From: Hemicentrotus pulcherrimus
Lineage: Eukaryota > Echinodermata > Echinoidea > Camarodonta > Strongylocentrotidae
Length of the DNA stretch: 64,000 nt
Assembly (NCBI GenBank): GCA_003118195.1
Contig: BEXV01000001.1
Coordinates: 644,990 to 708,989, forward strand
Direction: 5' to 3'
A program made the translations under genes and the position numbers. This document shows, one piece after another, positions 1-13,400 of the stretch; position 1 is the stretch's first letter, and each line of letters starts with the position of its first letter. The notes beneath the pieces were generated by a model. It worked only from the letters and a program-made list of their open reading frames with translations. It made no database searches and was not told where the DNA came from.

Positions 1-235
1 TACAAACTTTATTTGCGTTTTTTCTTTTGTGAAAATATATTTTTTGTTTATGTGAATATTTTTCATCTGTAAATATATAACTTTAGTCGGAACCTTGTAT
101 GTAAATGTAAAAGTTAATTTGTAAATTTATTAAGACCTATGTTAAAATCATTTTGTTAGTTTGTATACAATGTTATAAATCATGTACAATTTTTCTTTAT
201 AAGAGAAATGAATAAAAACCTATGAAAAAAAGACA
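1..235 (+). other. Probable 3' UTR end of an upstream gene
   Basis: The first 235 bases are A/T-rich, lack any coding frame and end in a canonical AATAAA hexamer at 211-216, followed after about 12 bases by an A-rich stretch that could hold the cleavage site. A Pumilio-type TGTAAATA motif lies at 68-75, and related TGTAAAT words follow. This looks like the tail of a plus-strand mRNA whose coding part lies left of the window. The gene cannot be identified. AATAAA also occurs by chance in A/T-rich DNA, so this is moderate-to-low confidence. Confidence 0.4.
211..216 (+). terminator. Polyadenylation signal AATAAA
   Basis: Canonical hexamer in an A/T-rich context with an A-rich run shortly downstream. 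It fits the 3' end of a gene entering from the left edge; no downstream GT-rich element is obvious. Confidence 0.35.
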
Positions 236-1620
236 AAAAATAGTCTGCCTGGATGATCTCGATTCCTAGTCGATTTTTGAAGAGCTAAATTTAGAAATCT
301 TTTCCACTTAATTTAGATGTTCTCGCCTGATTAAACGGTTATAGCATCCTTTTACCGAAACTTAAATTTTTTTCCTTCATAATTATCTATAAACATTTCA
401 AAATGTAGAGAAAATGACCATTCATTCTAGGTTCTAACTACGATTATAGTGTTGGCTTACTTACTAGTTGATACATGTTTAACGAACTTAGTAATTGACC
501 TATGTTATTTGTTCTTGGTGCATACATTATTTGTGAATACAAATTAATGACTTCATGAGGAAACGCTATAGCTCAGTATAGTATCGTAACTGGGGGTCCA
601 AGGTTCGACACCAAGTCAGTGCACTAGTGCCTTAATTTGGTAAAGCAGTAATCGGCATTACCAAGTCACTCGGAGCCGACTCAGAGCTGTCGGTTGCTTG
701 CTTACCAATAAGCAATCACTTAGCAGTCAGGTGAAACCAGAGCAAATTATTATGCTCTCTTGTCATTTATTCACTTTCGTTCTTATTTCGTAACTAATTG
801 GTCCTTGAAATGTAAATTAACCCAGTGTGGCTGAAAAATAGCTCCTCTGCATAACACAGGTATCTAACAAGAGAAAAAGACAGGATTATTAGTCAATTGC
901 AATGTCCAGCAAAAGACTTATTATACCATTCAATTGTGATGTTCAAAATAGCATCCTCTCTCGTCACAGTATTATACGGACAACTGTTCAGTAATATCCA
1001 AGGAGAGTTGGGTCGGCATAGCCGGTCATTGGACGAATTATGATGTTGCTAAAAGTGAAATCTGAATGCCTATCACAGGGGAATACCAAGCAATTAAAGC
1101 GTGACACTGCAAAATTGGAAGAAGATGGCTAGTGAAGATATAGAGGACGAGGAAAGTAGTGTCGGGAGAGTAGTGTCCATCCTGTATTTATAGGGAATAT
1201 ACATTGTGATGAGGATAATTAAGTGGCTGTAGTACAGCGGAGGGTTGGCTTTAGTTGAGGTAAAAGCCTCTGAGACTGATCCGTCGACCCTCAAGACCGA
1301 TAGCCACTCGACACGTGGGCTTTCTGGCCTGTTTGATGGTTCACAAGTCCAACATTTCACGAGACCGATAACGTCGGTCTGGTTGGTTTTGCAACATTAT
1401 TTGGAGGGATCATTAGCCCAGCAGCCCACTAGACCGCAGCTCGATATTTTGACCTATTTATGATGGTTAAAAAATTCAAGGTTTTAATTTCAATAACTGT
1501 AGTATGTTTTCTTCCATCGGAAATCCAATAACGAAACTGAAATCTGAATGCGGACTTGACCCAAAGAATCATACAAGACTTGTGTGTGATGCTATATTCA
1601 CGGAGTCATCAATCTTATAA
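236..1620. other. Non-coding stretch
   Basis: Apart from the SINE-like element near 560-756 I see no gene. Short open frames at 1094-1463 overlap on opposite strands and show no recognisable protein features. Confidence 0.5.
560..756 (+). repeat. tRNA-derived SINE-like element
   Basis: A box A-like TAGCTCAGTA at 569-578 and a box B-like GGTTCGACACC at 602-612 sit about 33 bases apart, as in a tRNA gene or tRNA-derived SINE. The downstream sequence does not pair back to form an acceptor stem, so this is not a functional tRNA. A non-tRNA body follows, and the copy seems to end near an A/T-rich tail at about 745-756. The boundaries are approximate. Confidence 0.4.
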
Positions 1621-1736
1621 TAGGGACTTTTAGATTCGCGTGGACTAATACGTGAGACGTCCATTCAAGGCAGTGTATTAAAAGGACGTCGACCGTAGCA
1701 ATCGCCATTGTCTTCGTGCGAATCTAAAAGTCCCTA
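1621..1736. mobile_element. Short foldback MITE, 116 bp
   Basis: A perfect 19-bp terminal inverted repeat, TAGGGACTTTTAGATTCGC at 1621-1639, is matched by its reverse complement at 1718-1736. The interior has a second GACGTCC/GGACGTC pair, so the whole element can fold. The outer TA could be a TA target-site duplication (Tc1/mariner-like) or part of the repeat. It has no coding capacity and is a small non-autonomous DNA transposon or foldback element. Confidence 0.7.
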
Positions 1737-2320
1737 ATGACATTACAGTGACAATAAATCAAAATATGGTGGTAGTATAACATAATAAAGCTATCTCGTT
1801 TCCTCTTTTGCAAGACATTTTTTTCTAAGAGCGAGAATGGCATTACTTCTATGTAAATATGTGATTCAGTGCCCATGTGGCTCTCAGTCTCAGCGGACAT
1901 ATAACTTATTATTTTTTAAAGGTAAAATTTTTAGTAACAATATTTAGAATATAATGTTTCACTTTAATAATTTTGTTAATATTATCTATTCATTATCACT
2001 TTGATGATCTATGTTTTGTATGAGAGGGTTTTTTTCTTCTTTTTTTTTGTCTCGTGCTTCTTTTTTTGTTTTTGAGGGTTCTGTTTCTGTTAAAATAACT
2101 CGTTCAACAGCTAAACTAATGTACCTATGCAAGCTTGGCAATGTTGCATGTTTATAAGCACTTTGTATGTTGTATTGTTCCCCTTTAGCTGAAAAGAAAT
2201 AAATGGGCTTTAAAATAAAGCTGAGGAAGAAATTGCTCTTCTTTTCTCAAGCTAACCAAATCGTGAAAATTCCTTCTCCAATTCACAACTTTGCTCCCTC
2301 ACAACATAATGCGTCTCGCA
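1737..2320. other. Non-coding stretch
   Basis: A/T-rich sequence with T-runs around 2030-2075. No gene, RNA or repeat recognised. Confidence 0.5.
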
Positions 2321-2327
2321 AAGTATT

Positions 2328-2430
2328 TTTGGCGGGAAACTCACTGATGACAGATTCGTCTTGAAGGGGATTATCGCCTGCGCGTGAGTTTGGGTATTTA
2401 AAGCTCGTCTAGTTTGAGGCATCTGCCGTC
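2328..2430 (+). promoter_or_regulatory. Promoter-like block: E2F-type site and TATA box
   Basis: A palindrome-like TTTGGCGGGAAA at 2328-2339 matches the E2F/DP consensus, and TATTTAAAG at 2395-2403 resembles a TATA box about 60 bases downstream. G/C content is locally higher than in the surroundings. The combination resembles cell-cycle promoters. A 63-residue basic open frame starts at 2525 but I do not recognise it, so no transcript is asserted. It could be chance. Confidence 0.25.
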
Positions 2431-2724
2431 GGAGTAACTCGACACCACTATTTACCTCATAGTTTTATACTCTTGCCTTTAAGATCACAATTACAGCAAA
2501 TTATAGAAGCAATGGTTAAAGATTATGGCTGGAACCAAAGACGTTTCTTTTTTCATCGTTTACAAACCGCGTTTAACTAAACATAATACCTTTTTTCGTA
2601 AAACACATGAAATTACAAATTTCTTGTCTTTCATCCGCAAAATGGCAAAGACATTGAACTCTCACAGAAGAAGAATTGGTCATTTAGCCTTAAATCCAGC
2701 CAGAGAATGCAAATAGGTTAGGTA

Positions 2725-5700
2725 AATGTATACAACATTATAACCAAACGTCTAAATAAAGAACGCTGCTCAAACCCAACTCTACTTCTTGTATGGTTGT
2801 ATATCTTAAAAATATACTTAAAAAGCAAGGTAGAACTATTCTAGAATACTTCCATATTTTTACTTTAATATTTAGTTACTGCAGTAGAGCAAGATTACGT
2901 TGTTAATTAACAGATTCAAATATAATATTTGTTGAAATATAAAGTGCACTCACAATAGCCCAATCATCGTAAGAAAATCGATTTGAATGTTAGTCGAAAA
3001 TCTATCATTAAAGTTTTGATATTGATTTCATCGAATGATTTCTACGATAATTTAACATTTTCATGAGCTAAAGTTATGTTCATGATTTTGGAAAGTCTCT
3101 GGGGGATAGGAAAATCAGTTCTGCTTTGCTTTTCAGAGAGGTTGCCCTCAATAGTAACTGTAGATCATAATTATTATGGTGTCAATGCATGAGCCATACC
3201 AATGTGTCCAAAAATGTAAAAATGGATGCTTTGCACGTTTTAAGCTGCTCCTACAGTACCATCATTCAAAACTCACTGAATAGGTCAAGAACATGATTAT
3301 AACAATCAACTATAATGATCATTGTACTTTCTATATAAATCTTTTGGCTTTACTATTTAGAAATTGGAGCTGTCTTTGGCTAACTTTTAAATTTGACAAA
3401 TATAAACTGATGCTAAATGAGGAACTCTTTCCCGGGACTCTTTCCCACTCATTTAAAGCATTGCATATTATAGTATGGTATGGTGTGGAACGATTATATA
3501 ATGGAGTTTGTATGTATCTAAATGGTTATAGGCAAATTCATTCTCCACAATATCTATTAATGTTGCGTGACTCTTGAGCTCCGAAAAGTGGTCATCCCAC
3601 TTCCTTTTCACCCTCCTTACATACATTGATTGCACTTCGTCTTTCCTCTTGAATCCTTCGGGATTCAAAATATCGAGGCACTCCGAGCATAGAAAACGAA
3701 ATAGTTAGAGAAATAAAGTGCCCAGAAAAATCAGAAAGAGAGAGGAAGAGGGAGAAAGATAGAATGAAGTAAAATAAAGAGAGAGGGCGTGCCAGCAATT
3801 AGCGCAATTTATTTCGAACTGCTTGAACTACATTCGCACTCTAGCCTGCGATGATTGGTGTAATGTTTTAGCCGAGTCGCTTGGGACACGGCCACGGCAG
3901 TAATCGCGTCAAGTCAGGCGTGCGCCTTGTTGCATGCAACGGGCTGAACACTCCTCGTGCATTAACCTACTATCTTTTCCGTCATGATAGTCCACTGGGA
4001 GCTCGAAGAAAGAAGAACTTTTGGAGAAATGGAATGAGAACGTTAACAGATACATGTGTGAAAATTGTGTATTTGAAAATTACTGGGGACTCCCAGTATT
4101 TCAAACGTGGTTTGTAACTCTAAATTATTTTAAAGTGGTCCCTTCAAGTATACCATGCGAAAACGATATATACTCCTCCAATGTTTCATCTTGAACTGGT
4201 CAAAAAAACAATGTGACTCCCACCCTCAAGCTTGGTTTAAGCATTAAAACCCTATATATTACTGATATTTCATATTTATATCATCATTTCTTTTAAACGC
4301 GTACATTTTTTGCTACTCTATAAACATATTCTTCGTTCTATATACTGATATAGATCTGATGGATGAATAACCCCAAAGCTGGATTGACTCTGAATTCAAT
4401 TTACTCCTCGGCAACAAAACTGATAGTTGTAAATGAATGATAACGAGTGAGCGTCGTGGGGAAGGGTAAGTGTGGGGAGGGGGTGGGGTCTATAAAAATA
4501 TGCGACATCATCTTTCAGGACCTGGGACAGTTTGTCCAGGTCCTACCTTTCAATCTCCACAGGAATGTAGACCGTGTGGTCAATGTAATCCAGATCCACC
4601 CCTATCTATCTCCCAAGCCGCATACAGGTGGGATGGATAGGCAGGCGTGGTCATTATTCCCAAGGAGCATAGAGTGACTGAGAGGTTGGGCTCAAAATTT
4701 GGGGTCCACCCCTACCCGTCTTTCAAGGGACATACTGGTTGCAAGGATTTAAGGGTGTGGTTAATTATCTTTCGATTAAATGAAGTTTTTTAACAGGCGG
4801 AATATTTATCTTTTTTCACGTTTTAAGGCATTTTATTTTCTACAAAAGAGAGGGATATATTTTCCAGTAACCCAGTTACGAGCTACCAAGCCCTAATTCG
4901 AATGAGGATGGTGGAATAACCAATGAACCTAGAACCCCCCTTTTAAGGTTTAGGCGTGCGGATTAGAGGGGTTAAATAATCAGTTAAAAAAAGTGTGGGC
5001 GTAACTTGATATAGTGAACATAATTATCAGAGCGATGAATTTCTTTAAGTTACGTTTGGTGGTGGGGTATTCGTGGTTGTGTTGTCCTTTCCTATAACAC
5101 AACTTGTATTACCGGTGAACATTTTCTAATTTCCCTCAAAATTGTTTTTCTTTACTTTTAGATCAAACATTTCAAAAGGAAATTTTTGTTGAAGAATATA
5201 AGTGCATATACGGGTACAAATGAGAAGTTAAAACTAAATAAGTAATTAAAAGTTTACTATTGTTAAAGTACATGAAGTCTTTTATTTTCTGCCACGTAGA
5301 ACATGATCACTTAACTGTCCACTCAGTTGTGAGTTTATCTCTTCCCGACTGCTTATTTTCAAATCACAAAATTATTTCAACTCATATGACCATGAAACCA
5401 ATCACAATTTTTATCACTAAACTCATTTTGTTACAGAGCCTTGAACACTTCTCTTGTGATCATGAGCATTGACTGAAATCAAAGAACATAATGCGCGAAA
5501 TACTTTCCGTTCAATCCGGGAACGTCGATATAATAAACAAGGTCTGTTCTAGTGACCGCCTAATGAGATAATAGCGGATGTTACAAATCATTCTAGGAAT
5601 TGGATTTCATCGATGGCCATCGTCAATATTAATTGATCCCTGAAAAACAATGAACTGTTTCGAGGAAGAATGGTTATTATAAGGGGTTAGACGGACCATA

Positions 5701-7020
5701 TTCAGCTTGTATGTGTCGGGTACAAAATAATACCCGATGTGCAAACAAAGTGATCTATTTTCACCGAATACCACCAACAATACCACTATAGAAAAAACGT
5801 GTCTCCTTCCTTCCCCATTTCTGTGCTAGTACACAGGAAATACTGGAAAGAGGAAGATTGTAATGCCGGTTGAACCATTTAAAAAATATCGTATGTGAGC
5901 ACAGTGAGCAGGTCCAAGGTATTTCATAATTTTATATCCAAAAACGTCCCCAAGTGTCATGGAATAATGGACATAATTATATTCACATCAGATATGTCAT
6001 TTCCCTCTGCATCGGGTCTGATCCAATCAACATCATACAATGATTAGACAATAATACTCAAATCTTATAAATGGACGGTAACTTTAATAGCCTTGACTTG
6101 CCCATGTAGATATGACATTTCCAAGAGGGACACAATACAGAATATAGGCCTACCTAGACAGTGAGTTCATCAGATACAACTCATCTGACCAAAACTAACA
6201 GGGTAATTATAGCACCACTTGCCAATCACTGCAGGAAACACTTTGCGCACAAGTGTCACTTGTACGAAACAATCAGTCTGTCGTTTATATTAAGGTGTCT
6301 TGACCTGTATGGGATCAATAATGATGCGTGTGTGTGTTTGTACTATACAAGTCACCTAATATACGAACTTGTCCTAAATGTAATTTTTTAATGACTTTAT
6401 CATAATAGTATTACATGACTTGTATTACCTAAAGTTCCGAATTATTTCTTTGCTTGTTTGGTGATTATGCAATCATTCGACTCGTTCATAACATGCTTGA
6501 TCAAGGTATAGTAAGCCTGGAGTGATTGAAATATGTTTATTATTACAATGTGTTCAGCAGCACAAGGGACATGGCGAACGTATTTTCTTCTTTTACGAAC
6601 GATCAAACTTGACCTAATTAACAGACAGCAAAATAATTGCCTTGTATCCCGCCGATTCTTAATTGGTCTTCAAACATAGCGAAGTAATTAATTTCCCCCA
6701 ATGTCTGATGAGATGTGCCACCTGTTGTAAGAGTAATTGAGTTGCATAAGTAATGTTAATGTTACTCAAGTTGTGAATGGGTATTAACATGTCTGTCAGT
6801 CTACAAATAGAAAGTGCGCGTCTCTTATTGTTTAAATTATCACCTGTGGCTGTACATAATTATTATTGTTCTTTCTCATTTGAAAACCACGGTCCCATGT
6901 TTTTTTTAAGGCAAATCGAAAATTCACATGTATATTTAGTTAAAGAATGCTACATAACGTTCTAATTGGTTAGTGTGTAACCTAAAAATGACATAATTTT
7001 CATAATCTTAACCCAAGAAA
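2725..7020. other. Long non-coding stretch
   Basis: I see no gene, RNA or clear mobile element. Open frames here are all under 100 codons, are scattered on both strands, and show no domain or splice context. Purine-rich sequence (GAGAGAGGAAGAGGGAGA-like) lies around 3735-3785. Confidence 0.45.
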
Positions 7021-7023
7021 TCT

Positions 7024-7063
7024 TCTTTTTTTTTTTTTGGGGGGGGGGGGGGGGGTTTTTTTT
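7024..7063. repeat. Poly-T / poly-G / poly-T tract
   Basis: A T run is followed by about 17 consecutive G (7039-7055) and another T run. Such G homopolymers are slippage-prone and can adopt quadruplex-like structure. The length may also be unreliable in the assembly. Confidence 0.8.
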
Positions 7064-7459
7064 GCAACTGTGTTCTTGAGCTGATTTTCTGTTTCGTGAT
7101 GATCTATTAATCGTTCAAAAGTGTAAGTATAAACTAAATATAAGAAATCGCTGCTCGTTAATACCTCTGACCAGAAAGTATGAACAATTTTTAACAATGA
7201 TTGATGGATGGAATTAAAAGCTAAACATTTTATTCATCAACCATTTGCTATAAAGAGAGGTCTAACGATCAAGACCACAAACGTCCAAAACCTAAAGAAT
7301 ATTTATCCCTACGGGGAACTCATCTGGGTCACTGCACCATTAAGAAATGACAAAATACCTGTTTTTCTAAAACAGGTATTCATTAACATCTCAATTACGC
7401 TGAAGAATGGTGGATGAATTCATTGACCTAGCAGGTCCATGATGAATTCAATACAAATT

Positions 7460-8115
7460 TCAATGCAAAATTCTTCGAGCGACCTTCCGGCATTTCCAGC
7501 TATGGGCCAGGCTGTGGCCTGATTTTTGACGTCTCAATTAGGGATGAGTTTGACCCTACGCAAAATGTATCATCAGAATTATAATTTTAAAAAAGAAGAC
7601 TTTTGATGAATTCTGCTTGAACTGTCTTGTCGAGGATTCTTGAATAGACTTTCCTGCGCTTCAAGCTATGGGACAGCTTCTGTCCTAATTTTGACATCTC
7701 AATCAGGGAAGATATTGAACCTATGTATACCATCTATTCTCGGATTGACCAGTTTTGAAAACTTCTTACCTGGATGTATTGGGAATTTATGAATTTACGA
7801 TGAAATCACGTTGGTTTAATTAAACTCAAACTTCTCGAGCATTCTCTGAAAGACTTTCCTGCTTTTCGAGCTTAGGCCAGATCATGGCCTGATTTTGTCG
7901 TCTCAATTAGGGGTGACCCAGTAAACAAATTTGAAATTTGTCAGTTTATAACTCGGACAATGTGTACTGTTTTGGGTAATTATCGATTCATGAATCCAAT
8001 TTAAACTTCTCTAAACACCTTCCCGTGCTCCGAGCGATGGGCCAGATCATGTCTGATTTTTGTATATACCTCATTACTTTGGGGATGAGGGTGACCTCAT
8101 GTTACTAATTTCATC
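7460..8115. repeat. Four diverged tandem copies of a ~165-205 bp repeat
   Basis: The block 'cttt/ccttcc...cgagc.atgggccag...tggcctgattttt.acgtctcaatta' recurs with its TATGGGCCAG-like core at 7501, 7668, 7872 and about 8036, giving spacings of about 167, 204 and 164 bases. Each copy ends with a TCAATTAGGG-like segment and GTGACC/TTGACC. The copies are strongly diverged, so this is an old local tandem array or satellite remnant. There is no coding frame across copies. Confidence 0.6.
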
Positions 8116-9150
8116 TTCAGACTTTTACGTATTTGTATAACTTCTAACTCGGACAACGTGTATTATTTTGGGAAAGTTGATGAATAACTAACTTGTGTTC
8201 AAAGTGTTGAATATTGACTGAGATTGAGCAAGAAATTAGAGATATATTTGTAATTTATCACATTGAAAACAAATATCAACTGTTCTTGAAAGATTTTGAT
8301 ATGGCATGATAAATAAATATAGATACATGTAGTTTAGGAGTGACCTAACGTTACAGCAGGGACATGATAAAGAGTTCACACCCATCATCAATGAAGGATA
8401 CTATTTCAAAAGAGACGAATGATAACTATTTTGTTCAGTCTAGATGCGCATTATCATTATGATTCTTAATGAGTTACGCCAATATCCAGGGTAGGATGTT
8501 TATAAAGCTCTAAATTAAAAAACAACAACATTATTTTGAGCGTTCTTTCACTTTTGCAACACTAGATTAGCTACTTTTAGTTCGTATTTGAGCTTTTTCT
8601 ATATTCCAATAGATGTATATTTAGCGAATCGAAATGTTGGGGGAAAAGGCCCATAAACGAAACAAAAACGCTGTTGATAATTCAAACACTTTTTTAAAAC
8701 ACAAATTATATACGATACTGTCAAGTCATGGAAGTTCATGTTTATACAGAAACCACTTTACGCTCATCGAAAACATAATTCTAAATTCATACATTGGTTG
8801 TGATAAGTTACACAAGAAGTTTAAAAAAAAAAAATCGAATTTCATATACTAAAAAGGTCTTTTCACTTTATTGTTTTGTTTTGGGGGCATAAAAACCTAA
8901 AGGCTCATGCTATATCCTTTGATAGATGAAATATGCTCTTTAATCATGTTTTTGTTGTGTTGATTGGCATCGTGCTAAGTTCTATTCTGTTGATATGCAA
9001 TACAGATACACAAGGCATATGCAGATGGCCTTTTTTGTACTACATGTGCTTCACATTGGCATCTAGTCACAGATGCAGTTAATAGAATCCTTCCCTTTCT
9101 TAATCACAGGTTACTCCCGTACAAGTTCAAGCTGGCATTTGCCCACCCCT
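8116..9150. other. Non-coding stretch
   Basis: A/T-rich with an A-run near 8822-8833. Nothing recognised. Confidence 0.45.
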
Positions 9151-9152
9151 AA

Positions 9153-9153
9153 C

Positions 9154-9190
<37 letters not shown>

Positions 9191-9430
9191 ATAAGCACTT
9201 TTCACCCCTCCCTCTATTTCCCTTTCTCTTCTATTATCTTTCTCTTTCTAACTCAACCACCCCCCTCCCCCACTCTCTATTCCCCTCGCCATCTGTCAAC
9301 ACACTCACGCACACACACACACACACACGCTCTTTCTCTCTCTCTCTCTCTTTCTCTCCCTCTTTCTGTGTTTCTCACTCTATCTATCTATCTATCTATT
9401 CTATCTCACTTTCTTTATCTCTATCTCTTA
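9153..9430. repeat. Compound microsatellite cluster (CT)n, (CA)n, (CTAT)n
   Basis: Successive tracts of CT, CA/CACA, CTTT/CT and a CTAT tetranucleotide run near 9380-9399, all within a pyrimidine-rich strand. The 151-codon open frame across it encodes only Ser/Leu/His/Thr runs and is an artefact of the repeat. Confidence 0.85.
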
Positions 9431-10136
9431 TGACCGATCTATCTGTTATTACTTTACTATCACTGCGAGTGAATTTAATGCGGAAGATGAGAGAAAAGGA
9501 AGTAGGAAGGGGCAGTCAAACGGGTTAGAAGGCAAAACACTTAGTAATCAAGATGATGCGTTTCCTATGGAGAAATAGATCGAATATCATTGAAGTATCT
9601 TCACCTCTGAATTTTCACTACATGGTACATTGAACTTTTTTGAAAAAGTGATCTATACATTTGCCGTGATGATGAAAATGAGACTGAATTTAAGATAATT
9701 TTACAATTGTTACCATTATACTATCTACATTTTATTGTAAGAAAGAATTAATGTCGTTAGATAAGAGCAACAAATTTGTTGCCAATTTGATGAGCAATAT
9801 TCAGGTTTTACTTGTAAGGATATAAAGACGCCATTCAATCACAAGACAGCGAGAAGTGATGTGTGTCAAAATTTCCTCGTGGAAACCAACAAGCTGTCGG
9901 ATAAACCAATAATTGTATTATGAAAAACATTTACACCACGTGGGTTAGTATGCGTTCATCTTACACAAAGAGACAAAAATCAAGGCTAAGATAAATAACT
10001 GATTTGGATTAACACTAGAACGGAGAGGAAATCATTTTGCTTTCCACTCAATCTCAAGATGGTTTCGGATCTCCTGCTAACGATAAGGTGTTAAACGTTA
10101 CTTTAAAAAATAGCACTCATCACGTTTCGCATGCCC

Positions 10137-10461
10137 CTGGGGTGTTTCATAAAGCTGTTTGTAAAGTTACGCATGACTTTACGAACAACTTTAATATGAA
10201 GTGCCAGATAGGATACCCAAAGTTTTTCCTGATGTTTTAACAAAGTGTGACTATATTTCAAATAACTTCAATTAATATATGGTAAAATATATACTCTGCA
10301 TTAAAAGTGGTTGTAATAATAAGAATGTTAATCTACATCTGCACAGTTCAACTTTAGTTGATGCAGTTAAAAATGAGTGAGCATCCCATTTGGCTTTTCA
10401 TATTTAAGTAATTTGTAAAGTCATGCGTAATATTACGAACACCTTTATGAAACACCACCCA
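10137..10461. mobile_element. MITE with ~50-bp inverted termini
   Basis: The left end (about 10138-10190) and right end (about 10410-10460) are inverted copies. Shared words include GGTGTTTCATAAAG and TTACGCATGACTTTACGAAC read inward. The element is about 325 bp with an A/T-rich, non-coding middle, typical of a non-autonomous DNA transposon. Similar GTGTTTCATAAAG termini are, as far as I recall, common in marine invertebrate genomes. Confidence 0.75.
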
Positions 10462-13400
10462 GCTTGTATAAACTATGTTAAAGAAGAAAATATACTTAGT
10501 AGAGTAATTCGTATAGATGATACATTGAAACCCACAGATTTCATATTTTTCTGATTGGGATGACTGTTATTACTTGATTAGGGTGTCTTGAGCTTAAATT
10601 TCATTCCGTGTGTCTTGATGAGGAATACGTCTTCAGTTAAGGTCATTGTTACGACAACAATTCGAACACGTCTTACATAAGGATGTACAATGAGTCATAT
10701 ACATACCATTACATCATTATGTGCTATAAATTGTTTCTGATCACAAGTTACAGAACTATCGGAAATGACTTCGTACTTACTTTGTAGTAAACAGAAATCT
10801 ACTTCTGTGATTTTTTTTGTAACATACAACAACAAAATCAACTTTCCATTTTATATATGCGTCGAAACTTCATCGACTGATCGAGAGTTGTAGTTCGGGC
10901 AATCGATAATTATCAGTAGGATATCATTGAAAGTATTACTTCTCGATGTTTGTACCTATAATAATGTATATTTTATTATATTTAATGAAAGTTAATGACA
11001 TATTTCAAATTTTAATTCATTGCTGTCCTTGTTTACGTCATATTTGAACGTTATTACTTCAGTACTTTATCTCATTATAATTTTGTTTATATTCACTGAT
11101 AAAAATACTAAATTATTTTCCGTTTTTTGCAATTTAAATTGATAGAAGGCATACTGCCCGACGAGTGTATAATCTGTATTTCTAGAAACATAAACAAAAT
11201 TACACTCACGTAGCATTGTATAAACCAACCTCCACGCGTAATGAAAACAACCTGATTGAGAAGTTAAACGAACGTACCGATCGTCCATACCTCGGCAACC
11301 TGAGTAAGACCATTCGCCTTGATCCAATGTTTCTTATTGCTTCATTTAATTCCTTCGAGTTTTCCCATTCCAGAATTCAAGGAGAACAACATCTTTTTTG
11401 AGCCAATTTGTGATTGGTAAGAAGGACATCACCTGTTCATGGTTGATCGATGTAAAACAGGGATAAACAGGGATAAAACAGAGAAAAGGGACGGAGGGAA
11501 AGAAGTCAAGAGAGAGGACATCGAAATGATTAGATGAGTTGATGGTTTTAATTATGTTTTCTGAATCATTGTAGTCTGCATTTTTTCTTCTCTTTACTAT
11601 TTCGTTAGGAGAGTGGATTCTCGTCTGGTGGGTAATGAATATTACGTAATAAGTGTCCTCACTTTATCCAGGGGGTAATGTTATTACGTGCGGTCACACC
11701 GCTCCAGACAATCCCGCAGACATTTACTAATATCATAACTCGATGCCTAACATAATGTTTAGTTGCTTATTGATGGATGTGGCAATGTAAAAGTTAAACA
11801 CGACCATATACATTTCAGACAATATTACAGGCCAAATAATAACGCAATTTCTTATTTGTCTATTACGGTTCAATATTGATAGACATGAGGGTAACGCGTT
11901 CGTTGCGTTGGTGTTTTTTCTTCTTTTATTTTTTTAGTAAAGTTCTAATAAAAACACACACTTTTCCCAATCAATTTCGAGCAACTATAGAGTTGTACAT
12001 TGGGCTAAAGGAAATCTGCCGTATTGCTGTGGGTTAGCCAATGTAATCTGACTATGTGCATAATTATGATCAATGCTCCTATCCTAAATATTGAAAAAAA
12101 GATATGTTTTGGGAATATTTATGTTATCAATGTGAGTAGAAAAATCACCGAGGTCATGGGAAGTTCATTGAATCTCAAGGAAGTTACAGTCAAAACTTTC
12201 TGCGGAAAAATGCTTGTGATTTTCCTCGATCGGAAAATGTGAAAAACATGCCTTCCTTGTGATACAAAGAAATCGAAACTGATGTTAAGTTAAAAAAAAA
12301 AAAAAAATCATTTCATTAACTTGATCAAAGTTGTTTGGGTGTCAAATTTATCACACATTGCATGTTCTGTTTCCTATTTCGTAATAAAGTCACATGGTAG
12401 GCATGTAGTTTATATGACTTGATATATTCCACCAAAATTGTTTGTTGTTTGATTGCTAGAAGGTGTGCACGAGTTGTTTTGCCGTACTATATGGTCCGAT
12501 GTTTGGACAAGACATGTCCAGGAGAAGTTTGCCAGACATAAAATCTATTTTTGATGAAAAGGGCAAGCAATATCTTGTTTGGATTGGTGGCGAGGGAATT
12601 CCCGTGGTGATGTTGTCGAAAAGGTAAAGCTCTCAAGCCCTTCTTTTCATATTTTGATGTAAAATTTGAGATAATAACGGGTGCGGAAATAGTCAATTGA
12701 TTTTACCTGAAGTGTGAAAGGTTTTTGTACACAGAATTTTGATCATGATACATGTATGACCCTATTGAATTAAGATAAATTCACCAGATATTTTCTGATG
12801 ATTGTTTTGTTGCAGTAAATCTGAGGTATTTTAGGAGTATTTGTAGCTTCTTCTGCGTGCATACCCCATCTTCGTAGTTGTTAGCCGTCCATCTCATCGT
12901 AACAGTATCGTCGTAATTTTTGTAAAACTTGTGAGAGTCCTTTGTTGAAATAGGCATAAGTATGTTTTCGTTTTTCGTGTCATATTATACCTCCTATTCC
13001 CTTTTTACAAGTGATTCGATGGCCAAGCCCAGCTCTTAATGTTAAAGCTCCGGTGTCTAATTTTAAAATGCATTTTGATTTCCGACAATGAATACACTAA
13101 ACCCGTGCAAATGATTGTTCATACTTCCATACAAATAATGATTTGGTACTCAGATGCAACTTACCTGTAACCATGTTTTCGTTTGTTTAATGTCGGATAG
13201 TTCGCCTTCAGGTAATTGGATTGTCATCAAGTGTAGATCCCTCTTTGAAAGATGATTCTCTATTTTGAACTGATTAGCTAAGCCAGGAACTTGCCTTAAG
13301 AGTGTGAAAAGTATGTGAATAATCAAAATATAACGTTACAAGTTGTTTGATATGAAATTTATCATTTTGTCCATGCAATAACTTTGAAATCGGGAGGGAA

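Noticed and set aside
9073..9528. 151-codon plus-strand open frame
   Set aside because: It consists of Ser/Leu/Thr/His runs translated from CT and CA microsatellites.
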